DNA of 64,000 nt from Sanguinoderma infundibulare. Its lineage: Eukaryota > Basidiomycota > Agaricomycetes > Polyporales > Polyporaceae. A program made the position numbers and the translations under genes. The stretch's first letter is position 1; the number at the start of each line of letters is the position of its first letter. Of this stretch, positions 37,738-47,319 are shown one piece after another. The stretch spans positions 4,650,001-4,714,000 of the forward strand of contig JAVLRN010000001.1 of assembly GCA_032821775.1 (NCBI GenBank), read 5' to 3'. The notes below the pieces were generated by a model. The model saw nothing but the letters and a program-made list of their open reading frames with translations. It made no database searches and was not told the DNA's origin.

Positions 37738-38158
37738 TCATTCGTTTCAACCTGTGCTGCGCTCTGCCACAGTATCCAAGTAATCAGTCTGCCAGTTCTG
37801 GACCACGGCAATAAAGACTGCTCTCCGCCGACAATTTCTTCCAACCGGCACTCATCAGCAGCTGCCGCCAGCCTGTCAGTTCTATCCGAGTTGATTCAGC
37901 CGCAACAGAACCACCCAAGCGGTGGGGCAGCTTGCACAGCTGAGTCAGGCTACGTCGCAGCACCCGGAGATTGAGCCCGTGTGGAGACAGGGCCAGACCT
38001 TGGATGATGGTATTCCTCTATGAGCCGCCGCAATAACTTGCAGATAATTATTTTACAACAAATTTGACCTCGAGCGACCAATGTAGAGTTAGTAAATGGA
38101 TTTATAGTATCTGGGGCTCCGGACGTGGTAAGCACACATAGGAGGCGAAGGACGTGTA

Positions 38159-38544
38159 CTTGAAGCACTGCTACCCAGGGTTAGGTGCAAGGTTCGGGCT
38201 AACCTATGTTAGCGATTCTCTGAGTTTTGTGTCAGCTGAACAGTACACCATATGTATGTATACAGTGAATGAATCCCAGTGCAGATTTTTGTAGCCAACA
38301 ACTTTCAGTACATGGTTGATTATTGTCTGCGGGAGCCCCTTCGCCGAAATGGGCAGCACACTCAGGTTAGGGGCACGGGTTAGGGGCAAGGTTAACATAG
38401 GTTAGTGAATTTGAAGGCTCCTGTTGGGTTTGCGTCCGTAAAACAAACACTGTATCAATCCCAGTTTATGTGCATATGTATACTATAAATTTCAAGGCGC
38501 AGAACACGCGTGAAGAGAACTTTTGGGGGTTAGGGCTAGGGTAG
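38159..38544. repeat. degenerate TTAGGG-like patch (array copy 3)
   Basis: Same as 7,205-7,590. Confidence 0.4.
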
Positions 38545-41500
38545 TGTTAGATTTAAGCCGCTTCCACTTTGGGAAGGTGAGCGCTCTCAGCTCTCAGCTA
38601 AGCCTTGTCTCTCGACCACCAGTTGGATTACGCAGGCTCATATGGATTTAACTGCTTCCCGGTAATCGGCCTCCGCGGTGGTGATGACATTCGGCAAGGA
38701 TGCATTGGATGACGGATAGCCTCCGCTTGTTAGCGGTGGCGGCGATGGTAAAGGCCGATGCCCTCGCAGGTAGGGAAGACAACAATACAATCTCGGAAAT
38801 TACGGGGGTCATCAGGGCTGATATATTGCACACCGCGTCTGATCAAGTCCCTGGATCATATCGGCGAAATTCGGTTGAAGGAGCATCGCAAGCTTGCTGT
38901 CTGCATAAGCCTCCGAGTATCGAACCGTCGCTTGCACTGGCGAGTTGCGACAGCGCGTGGAGCCCTGCGTAATTTGTTCACAGGTGTGCATCTCGTTCCC
39001 AAGCATCCTCCCCAGCGTCTGGCTGCTCCGATGAGTATGCGTTGGAATCGTGAGCCAATATACACAGCCGATGCAACCCTTGATTTGTCCAAAATGAGCC
39101 TGTGCGAGCGTTCTCCGCCCGACAACATCATGTCCCCGGTACGAGACCCTCCGAGAGCTCAACAAAGTCCTTGTCAGGCCCACTCGAGCATACACAAAGA
39201 TATGGTAGTAGAATCAATATATTGGAACGCAGACGGCCGCGGAGAGCTATAATGTTACCGCTCGATGGCATCTCGCTTTGCACCTCCGTGCAGATCTGCG
39301 TTTGATGACCGCTGCGCACACCGGCCTAGGGTCCAATCACGATTTTTGAGTGCGAGATCGACGGACGCGATCATGGCGGCCGTCGTGATTTGCCGTGTGC
39401 CTAGATGGATGGGTGGTTAGCCGACCTCGAAACCGCGTATGCAGAAAGGAGATCAGAAGGGAATTGGTATTTGGAATGTGGAGATCGCGTCGCAAACCAG
39501 TATCCTGCCCGACCGCCTCGTCCTACACCAACCCCGCAGCCCGGAGCGCGAGGATGAGAAGCATGATTGCCGGGCGCACGAGCGACTGTTCTAGCGGCGA
39601 GCGGAGGCGAGCAACCGGAGGCCGTTGAGCGTGGTCAAGATGGCGTTTGTGTTAAGATCAACGCGTGCGAACCACATCGTGCAGTACGTCAACGGGGTAG
39701 GGATGGAGGTGAGAAGAGAGGGGCCGTCGGAGAAAGCGGGCAAATGTGGGACGCGGTCGCGTCGATTTTCCGAGATGCGGGCGTGCACAGAGATACCGTC
39801 CGGGCGCGCACAGACTGCGGGGCGGCAGGAAGTATTTAAAGGAGGCTGGAGGTTGCAGGTGCCCCCCATTCCCGTCCCCGTCCATCTGCCGCCACCCGCT
39901 TGTCATCATCGTGTCCGTCCGCGCCGAACAATCTCTGTGCTGTCCGTCCGCCACCTCCCGCTTGCCTTTGCTCACTTGTTGTGCCCGTCCTGTTCGAGGA
40001 CTGGCGGTCTGCGGCGTGGCCGTCATCTTGACTGTCGCAGCAGAGAGGTACGTTTCCGGTCAGCTGCTGGTGGAAAGAATTTGACACTGACCGCACTTGT
40101 ACATGTGCCCGCACCGCCCGTTCGACTCACGTTTGCGTATCGGGCACTCCAGTAGTCGTGGCAAAGAGGTACGCCACCGCTCGGTTGCTCAGGGAGACAT
40201 TTTGATGTTGACTGCGTTTGTAGTTGCAGAGCGTCGTACGTTGGCATCAGGAAGGACTGCGCAGGTGGCGCAAGAGGGTGGCCTGGGTGACGTCGGGTGT
40301 GATGTGATGCGCACGGCGTATGATGCTGTTTAGATACACTCAGATACAAACGACGGGGAGATGCTGTGTGGGGCAATGACCTCAGGCTTAACTCGTCATC
40401 ACTGCCATGACTGCGGCCGGAGCGCAAATGCAAGCTGAGCCGCAAGCCGTGGGAGTACGTACTCTACAGCATCGGGTCCTCCTCCCCGCGTCCAGGCGTC
40501 ATTGAGCGACGGAGCGAGGCGTCGGCGGTTCTGGATATCATCTCCCCACGCGCATTGAATGGAGGCCGTTAAGGTTGGAGGGAGCATCGCTCGCTCGTAT
40601 GCTGTTCATTCCGGAGGATCGCATCAGCGAGGCCGGGGCAAGGCATCCGTTGCAAATCGAAGGATTTCTCCTCGTGTGAATAGCCTCTGGCAGAACGCAC
40701 TCCCGCCTGGTAAAGACAGAAGATGACCGTTCGCGTCGTCTCTCGGAAACGACAATTTCTTACAGGGTCGTCGTCAGAGTTCCGGCTCGGTACTAAAGAT
40801 TAGCGGGCAAGGATACAAGCTCAGCAGCTGGAGACACTTTGTCCCAGCTTGCCACCGCAGGCGCGGAGTCATTGGAGATCCGCGTGACCAGAACAGGGGA
40901 AGGTGAGCCGTGGTGTGTGAGGCTCACAGAAGCATCACCCACCGTCGAGCTGGCTTTTCTCGCGTTGCGAACCGTTATGAGCATCACTCGCTTCTCGTGA
41001 TGCACTCTCATGGGAGAGTCGACTTGTCTTCGGTACGTCTGTTGGATAAGTGTGGTCATTTGACAGCGCCGGGGGCCTCGTTCGAATGCTTAAAGTCCCA
41101 TGGGCAGCCAAGAGCAGGACCGAGTGACAAGCCAGAGACAAGACTTGGAAACGCGCACAGAGCCAGAATTGAGGACGAGTGGGTGCTGTCGAGATCGTGA
41201 CCCGGGCCGGTAAGGAAGCAGACGAGCCACGTGTCTGTGACCGACGCGTGTGGTCACAGTGACAATGAGCGCCTGCAGCTTTCGTGCAGGCTCGCTCCGA
41301 CTGGCACATGGATAAATACCGGCACCGGATGACGACTGCAAATGCCCCCGTTTGAGCGTGCACCCGATGTCGTTGGGATCATACAGGGCGAGCTGAGTAT
41401 CCCCTCCTCCCAACTCGCTCTCACCAAGTCTCCAGCTAGGCAACACCCCTTCCCGCAACCGCACTCGGTCTCGGCGCTCGAATATCCTCACTTTCTGAGC

Positions 41501-41600
41501 TTCGTCGACCCGCTGTAATACGACTGGGACTGGCTCTTTGAAGTACTCGTTCTAATCCGACGACCACGACTTGGGCACCCATCAATTACGACCTCGCACG

Positions 41601-44238
41601 ATGCAATCCCTCCGGTCCCGCAAGTCGACCCAAGCCCAAGCCAATGCCAATGCTCGCCAGAACACGATCCGCAAGGCGAACCCCGCCGCGCGCGATGCGG
41701 AGCGGCGGGCGACGCGTGTGGGGGAGAAGATGAAGAAACGGATGTCGATGCGCTACGCGGACATCTCTGGTCCCACAGGCATCCCCAACGTGCCGTCCCT
41801 GCCTGCGAGCCCAAGCGCGGGGCCGTACAGAGGGGCGTCGGTCGACGAGCGCGGGGGGTTGAATCTGGGCTTGGTGGTGGAGGAGCCGAGGGAGGACCCT
41901 AGGGCGGCGGAGCTGAGGCTGTTGGACAAGGACGACTTCGACCCTGATGCTTGTACGTATTGTTGTTTTGTTTTTGGCATGGGTATGATGTGGGACACAT
42001 GGTATGATTGTGCAGATCTCAAGGTGAAGCTAGCCAACTCGACCGAGTCAGAGCTGAGGACGCTGCAGTCGGGTCTCCAGGCCCAGAAGGACGACGTTGC
42101 GGTGGACCTGCAGCGGAATGTATTCAAGAAGTACGGATGCCTCCTCTTACTTCTGCAGAGATAGGGCGATGCTGACATCCCCATCAAAGCTACGCCGAGT
42201 TCATGCTCGTGTCGAAAGAGGTCAGCACGCTCGAGAACGAGATGCTCGAATTCAAGGATGCCCTATCAGAGTGGAAGGGCATGCCATCACTATTGCACAT
42301 CGACGATTCGGCCTCCGTCGCAGGTATGTGCCCGACACCTTTGTGGTTCGCTCTCCGCCTCCTTCTCACACAACTTCCTCTCTCGCGTGTAGAGCGACGC
42401 AGGAACGTCCGCTCGTCCATCGCCGACCTCCGAGTACTGTACGCGAACCAGATGCAGAATCTCCACATGCAGATCGAGGGCTCATCCAAATTCGTTCCCA
42501 CTACGCCCGGCCGACATGTTGTGGCCGAGATCGACAACGTCGTTGCGCTCAATCCGGCTACGTACAAGGTCGATCACCCTGTGCGCTTTGTCCTGCTCGA
42601 CGACGCAGTGCTCATGGCTCGGAAGCGGAAGCGGAGAAACAACACAGAGAGCGACAAGCTGGTCGCGGAGAAGTGCTGGCCGCTGTCCGATATGCTGGTC
42701 CTGGACACGAAGGATTCTCCCAGTGCGTCTTCCAGTCCGATTTCGGCGCACATCTGACTTGCACTAAACGGGGCGTGAAGACATGAACAACGTGTTCAAG
42801 ATCAGGCACGGCAGGGAGACTCACGTCTATCGAACGGACATCGCTGCCGACAAGAAGAGCCTCCTGGCCCAGTTCCGTCACGTGGCTGAAGAGCAGCAAG
42901 CGAGGAAGCGCAAGGAGCGCGAAGGCGAGCACCAGCGACGAAAGAGCCTCTGGATGGGCGGGATGGACGTGCGTGACACCTTCTCATGCTCGTGTCCGCG
43001 ATCTAACGTTGCGTTATGAACCTTGCAGAGAGCGTCGATGTTCGTCGCAGACGGCGCACCCGGGATGCCCCCCTTGCCAGAATGGATGGCCGACCTCGCG
43101 AACAAAGGTGCCGAGATGGGCTCGTCTGGGAAGGAGAAGTCTGAGCGCGACACCCGCTGGATTGGCGACTGGTCCGACGAGCTAACCGTCTCGATCGCGC
43201 TCCGCGAGTGGGACAAGGCCGTGGCGCTTGTCGAGGAGGGCGAGGGGAAGCTCGCGATCATGCCCTCGCTGGGGGCGAAGTTGACGCCGCTCAAGGCGTC
43301 GCTGACGACGGCGCTGCTGCAGAGCTTGTCTGCACCGTCGAACAAGAAGAGCACTGTTGTCAGCTTGATCGGGCTCCTGGTGCGGTTGAACGCGGGCGCG
43401 GCTGCTCGGCGCACGTTCTTGGCGGCAAGGGCGGACGTGATCAAGAAGTGTGTGCGGAAGATCACGTTCGAGGGCCATATTGGGTCGTACATTGCGGACC
43501 TGGCCACGGTGGTGTTCACCGGGATCAAGCATACGGCGGACTGGTTCCTCGGGAGCTTCAAAGAGAATGAGGTCGCCAGCAGTAAGTGGGACCTTCAGTA
43601 TCTGGTGTTACCCTTTCTGGTTCTGATCACCAACAGGCTTCGTCGAGTGGGCGAAACAGCAGGTGGAGCTCTACGCACAGATGTTCCAGAAGCAGGTCTA
43701 CAGCTCGGACGTCGAGCCCCGCACCATCGATGACGCCATCCAAATCACCCACGTCCAGAGCAAGAAGCTCCTCGAGGAGTATGGCATCGACTTCCGCTAC
43801 CTCCTCCACAGCCTCCTTCTCGACAAGCCGAACGGCTCCGTCCGTCCACCAACCTACCGCCCGCACGCCGAGCAGGCGCCCGAGCCGATCTACACGCCTT
43901 CCTCGACCCCCATCCGGTCTCGGTCCCCTGCGGCTGGCCCGCCCTCGCGTTCCCGTACACCGGTTCCCGCCGTCCCGCCAGTGCCGCCGCCGCCTGCGAT
44001 TCCTGCGTTGGCCGTACCGACGCCGTTGTCCGCATCTGCGAGCAGATCGCCTTCGTCGTCTAGGTTGCGGTCGCCTGGACCGCCTCCGCGTATGGCCAGC
44101 CAGGCGTCTTTGAGGAGCAGGACGCCGTCGACGAGCGAAGGCTCGAGGGGAGGGGGTATGGCAGCGGCTAGTTCCAGTCCTGCGCCGCCGCCACCGAGGT
44201 CGAGGGACAGGCCGAATAGGCAAGGTGGGATGTTCTAG
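41601..44238 (+). CDS. EXO84: exocyst subunit Exo84 (array copy 3, mosaic 3' end)
   Basis: Exons 41,601-41,952; 42,016-42,130; 42,190-42,323; 42,393-42,722; 42,781-42,968; 43,029-43,581; 43,637-44,238, intact at 757 aa. Up to 43,781 it is the array version; from 43,782 it is a diverged version. Amino-acid differences from copies 1 and 2 include D615H, D624G, T625S, an Arg-to-Gln near 642, and several in the Ser/Pro/Arg tail. The stop codon is TAG instead of TAA. No frameshift is introduced, which implies that both 3' versions were under coding constraint. This is the only copy followed by unique flank, so it may be the original locus or its right-hand recombinant. Confidence 0.92.
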
Positions 44239-44296
44239 AGTCAGCGGTTGGGTTTTCCTTTGTTCGTGGTGAGTGATCCGTCACATCACAAGGCAG
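43782..44296. repeat. diverged right edge of the array (EXO84 3' end)
   Basis: Homologous to 12,828-13,342 and 28,305-28,819, but about 4% different. The first difference is at 43,782; differences then occur throughout the exon-7 tail and continue past the stop codon. Homology ends within the sequence caaggcag, after which copies 1 and 2 continue with a different sequence. This is the boundary between array and flank. Confidence 0.9.
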
Positions 44297-44534
44297 TAAT
44301 GCATGTGCTGACTCGGAATGACGGACAGCTCTGTGGACGTTGTAAGGATCAGGAACTTTGTATGTACTACTTCACGATGTCTCTCGCACCGGCGCTGCGT
44401 GACTGTCTGCTTGGCCCCGAGATCTCAACAGCATCATGACGTCTAGGAGTTCGAAACTGATCGTGTCCTCGAGTGCTACAAGTGCCCTCATAAGGAGCGT
44501 ATATGCGTACAAGACGTGTCCGTGGCGGCTCTAA
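44297..44534. other. start of unique right flank, no gene seen
   Basis: Sequence after the end of homology with copies 1 and 2. Only a faint similarity (cggaatgacgg) persists. No gene is recognised. Confidence 0.6.
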
Positions 44535-44852
44535 TCATCCCACGGCCGTATTGGTTCGCTGCTCAGGATACTTTGGAGTCTTGCGCCTACCGGCATTCAA
44601 CCCCATGTCAGCGTCCGATCCAGGAGTGGGTATCCAACGCATCCTACTGTTCATCGAAAGCAAACTCTCCGCCGCCGATTGGATGTTGCCCCCAACTGGA
44701 GGGAGGGAGGGTCGTCCCGGTGGTGAGCTTCGCAGCATGGTAGTTACCGTATTTGACTCACGATCCTGTCGTTGCTCCATCTGAGTGAGGGTCACAGTCT
44801 GGGCTGCAGCAAAACCGGAAAGGAAGAGAGCAGCGAAGAGACCGGCGCGCAT
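44535..44852 (-). CDS. small secreted protein, uncharacterised
   Basis: The ATG at 44,852 begins MRAGLFAALFLSGFAAAQTV, a classic signal peptide (n-region Arg, hydrophobic core, AxA-like cleavage site near AAA/QTV). Read through, the frame gives 105 aa to a stop at 44,535. A GTGAGT donor with a 66-bp, in-phase intron ending CCCTCCAG (about 44,687-44,752) is likely and would shorten the product to about 83 aa. No Cys pattern or domain is recognised. A TATA box lies 113 bp upstream of the ATG, as for the neighbouring secreted gene at 46,331-47,206. Secretion is inferred from the leader only. Confidence 0.5.
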   Translation of the reverse strand: MRAGLFAALFLSGFAAAQTVTLTQMEQRQDRESNTVTTMLRSSPPGRPSLPPVGGNIQSAAESLLSMNSRMRWIPTPGSDADMGLNAGRRKTPKYPEQRTNTAVG

Positions 44853-44958
44853 GTCGGAAATTCGAAAGGCGAGACTGCGAACGAGACAGCACCAGACTGG
44901 ACAAGGGAAAAACACCAAGACCGAGAAGGAAGGACGACGAGGACGATGGGTCGCGTTA

Positions 44959-44965
44959 CTTTATA
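44959..44965 (-). promoter_or_regulatory. TATA box for small secreted protein
   Basis: TATAAAG on the minus strand, 113 bp upstream of the ATG at 44,852. This is a strong match and is set in GC-rich sequence. Confidence 0.5.
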
Positions 44966-46330
44966 GCACTTCTGCATAGGCAGCTTCGGACTTGGTCTGC
45001 GTCTCTGCAACGATGATGCAAGGGGACTGGCTGCTTTGGGGTCTCGGCGCTACCCGGTTCTAATAATTCGTTGCCCGTGTGCAACGCTCTCCATGCCGGC
45101 TTGACAACAGGAGGCAGGCCCGTTCGAGTCGCCGATTCGAGAGCAGAGCCTGCTGTCAGTCGCTGTCAGCGTTCGGTAGTTACACGATCAGCTAACCTGC
45201 CGACGCATAGGGCGGGAGACCGGGTTTCCTTTCCTGACGAGGTTGTAAGTATACGACCTGCGGACTGGCCCCCGAGCCCACCGCGTGAACATGTGTCGTC
45301 GAAAGCTCGCGAGATGCATGGCCGGATTATATCTACTGTATCGCGCGTTACAGAGATCTAAGGCGAAGGATGTTTGTACTTTTTGCATGCGATGCGATGG
45401 TTGCTAGCCCATATAGACACTGTGGTTACATGACGGGGTTTCCTGAAGGTCGCGAAGGGGGCACATGGTTCGTCTCCCGACTTCTTTCCTTACTACCAAC
45501 TTCGCGATACACAGCGCCGTCCCCATAGATGCAAATACACAGTCGGTATATACCCCTTCGTCGTTATTGTCCACATCTACTATGTTCAAGTTGAGCAACA
45601 GGAGCGGTGTACGTCCAGTATCATCTACGAGACGCGTACTTCCTCCGGGTCTGACTTTACAGGTATAGATTCCGTCATAATGGAAAAATAGGCTCCATCG
45701 GCTCTTCAGAGGACCAGGATAAGCTCTGCATGCTCGCATGAGTATCGCACTCGAATTTTCGAACTCCCAGTCGAAAGTTCAATTATCCTGACCTCCGCCC
45801 AAGAATGATGATTCAGACGGCGGTCGCATTGCAGCGAGTGGATTAGCCTTTTTCTGTAATATTCCCTACAAGCTCTCCAGAAACGACGAGTTAGGAAGTA
45901 AAGTTTGAAGTTTAGCCACAGCTCCACCTTGCATTGATAAGTATACTCGGAGTATTCGAGAAAACATTGGTCGGCATAACCCGATGCGGCGCTTCGTCCT
46001 CGCCTAGTTTGAACCTTCCCAGTCGAGTGAATCTAATCACTCAACCTCTAAAAACTCTGATAATTTTCGCTGCGTCTATGCAATGGCTGCCTTTACTTTA
46101 GCATAACATTAATCACGAATTCACTCCAGGGCGGACATGGTATGCATGGACATATCCGACGGAATCACAAAATGACAGGCAGCCCAGTAATATATTATAA
46201 CGAGAGGCGCTACCGTAGCAGTCCGCAGTACTTGTGGGGGTATTTGGTGACGTCGAGATGAAGTCCAGAACATCGTCTAGTGCACGACACGGGGTTCCAT
46301 GCAGCGTACGTAAAGTCCGATCCCGCTCCC
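44966..46330. other. 1.4-kb intergenic stretch, no recognised gene
   Basis: Somewhat more AT-rich than the neighbours. A minus-strand open frame (45,404-45,739) and several shorter ones show no supported domain or exon chain. Confidence 0.5.
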
Positions 46331-47206
46331 TCACAGCACGCTCGCCGCGCCGAACGCAACGGCGCCGACGACGGCAGCCGCACCGGTGAGCAGGTTCATG
46401 GGAACACCGACGCCGTGGGCCGCGCCGCTGTGAGAAGTTTGGTTCAGAACGGCGACATGCCGAGACCATGGGAAAACTCACTTCTTCGAGCCCGTTCCGT
46501 TTGTGGACGAGGCGGCGGCGACGGCGGCCGTCAGGGTGTGGCCTGCGATGACGGTGGCGGTGCCCGAGCCGGTGGCGAGCGTGACCGTGGAGCTGTTGGC
46601 GACGACCTCGACGACGGGAACGCCGCTGACGGCTGCAGTGAAACAGTAGACCGCAGTCGTTAGCCGCTAGCCGTGAGGAGACGGACGCGCGGGTTGGGCT
46701 ACGCACTGGCGATGGCGGCACTGACACCGCTCGCGGAACCGAGGACGGACTGTACGCCCTTGAATAGCTCGCTTGCTGCAAAAAGAAGAGCGATGAGGAA
46801 CACGGCACGGCGACGTTGCACGACACGCACCCTCTGCGGAGAGCAAGGCAGAAGTGGCTGCAGCAGCGTCAGTGCCGCTAACGGTGATCGCGGGAACTGG
46901 AGTGAAGCATGAGCGGCATGACTGCACGGGATATTCGTGGAGACTCACGGCCAGAGATGCTTGTGCTCAATGTGGTAGGCCCAGTTGCAGACGCCGCACC
47001 TGAGGTGGAGGCGGAGGTCGCCGTGCCGTTGGATGCCGAAGCAGAACCAGAGGTTGCCGACGCGGCACCACTGTCGGTGCCTATGAAGATGTCAGTACTC
47101 CAGTATACCCGTACACAACAAGAGACAACTTGCTGGTGCTGTTTTGAGCCGTTACGGCAGCGAGCATGTAGACGCAGAGAACAGAGAGGGTGCTCAGGAA
47201 CTTCAT
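46331..47206 (-). CDS. secreted Ser/Thr/Ala-rich, probably GPI-anchored protein
   Basis: Six exons on the minus strand: 47,134-47,206; 46,949-47,080; 46,831-46,896; 46,707-46,775; 46,482-46,632; 46,331-46,427. They join to 195 aa. Signal peptide MKFLSTLSVLCVYMLAAVTA; then a low-complexity Ser/Ala/Thr/Gly region with NxT/NxS sites; a Val/Ala-rich central part; and a hydrophobic C-terminus (LLTGAAAVVGAVAFGAASVL) preceded by small residues, as in GPI-anchor signals. Intron 1 (47,081-47,133) must use a GC donor (GCAAGT...CATAG) to keep frame; the others are GT-AG (52-74 bp). The architecture is typical of fungal cell-wall-associated proteins. No enzymatic domain is visible and the function is unknown. 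Confidence 0.7.
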
Positions 47207-47306
47207 CGTAAATTATGATCGTCGAATGGGAGAGCGAAGCTAAGTGGAGCACAAGGGGAAAGACAGAGAGGAAGAAGGGCTTGGGGGTTCGTTTCCTTCA
47301 GCAGGT

Positions 47307-47314
47307 CTCTTATA
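47307..47314 (-). promoter_or_regulatory. TATA box for the GPI-type secreted protein
   Basis: TATAAGAG on the minus strand, 108 bp upstream of the ATG at 47,206. This is nearly the same spacing as for the secreted gene at 44,852. Confidence 0.5.
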
Positions 47315-47319
47315 GCGTT

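Larger units (their letters stand above)
30955..43781. repeat. 15,477-bp tandem array, copy 3 (near-identical part)
   Basis: Third period, truncated on the right. It matches copies 1 and 2 almost perfectly up to 43,781. Private bases are G at 35,290 and A at 40,444. From 43,782 to about 44,296 it remains alignable, but with about 20 substitutions in 515 bp; beyond that similarity is lost and unique flank begins. The minisatellites, RidA fragment and repeated block that follow EXO84 in copies 1 and 2 are absent here. Confidence 0.95.

Noticed and set aside
1..43781. Array interpreted as ribosomal DNA
   Set aside because: No 18S, 5.8S, 28S or 5S rRNA sequence is present in the unit; it contains EXO84 and pseudogenes.
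1..43781. Array interpreted as tandem copies of a mobile element such as a retrotransposon or Starship-like cargo element
   Set aside because: No transposase, reverse transcriptase, tyrosine recombinase, LTR pair or terminal inverted repeat bounding the unit was found. The left end is outside the window, so this cannot be fully excluded.
45404..45739. Minus-strand frame with two short DGIYTCKV / DEGVYT-like motifs, reminiscent of immunoglobulin folds
   Set aside because: Fungi rarely have such domains, the rest of the frame does not fit, and there is no signal peptide or splice support. Chance similarity.
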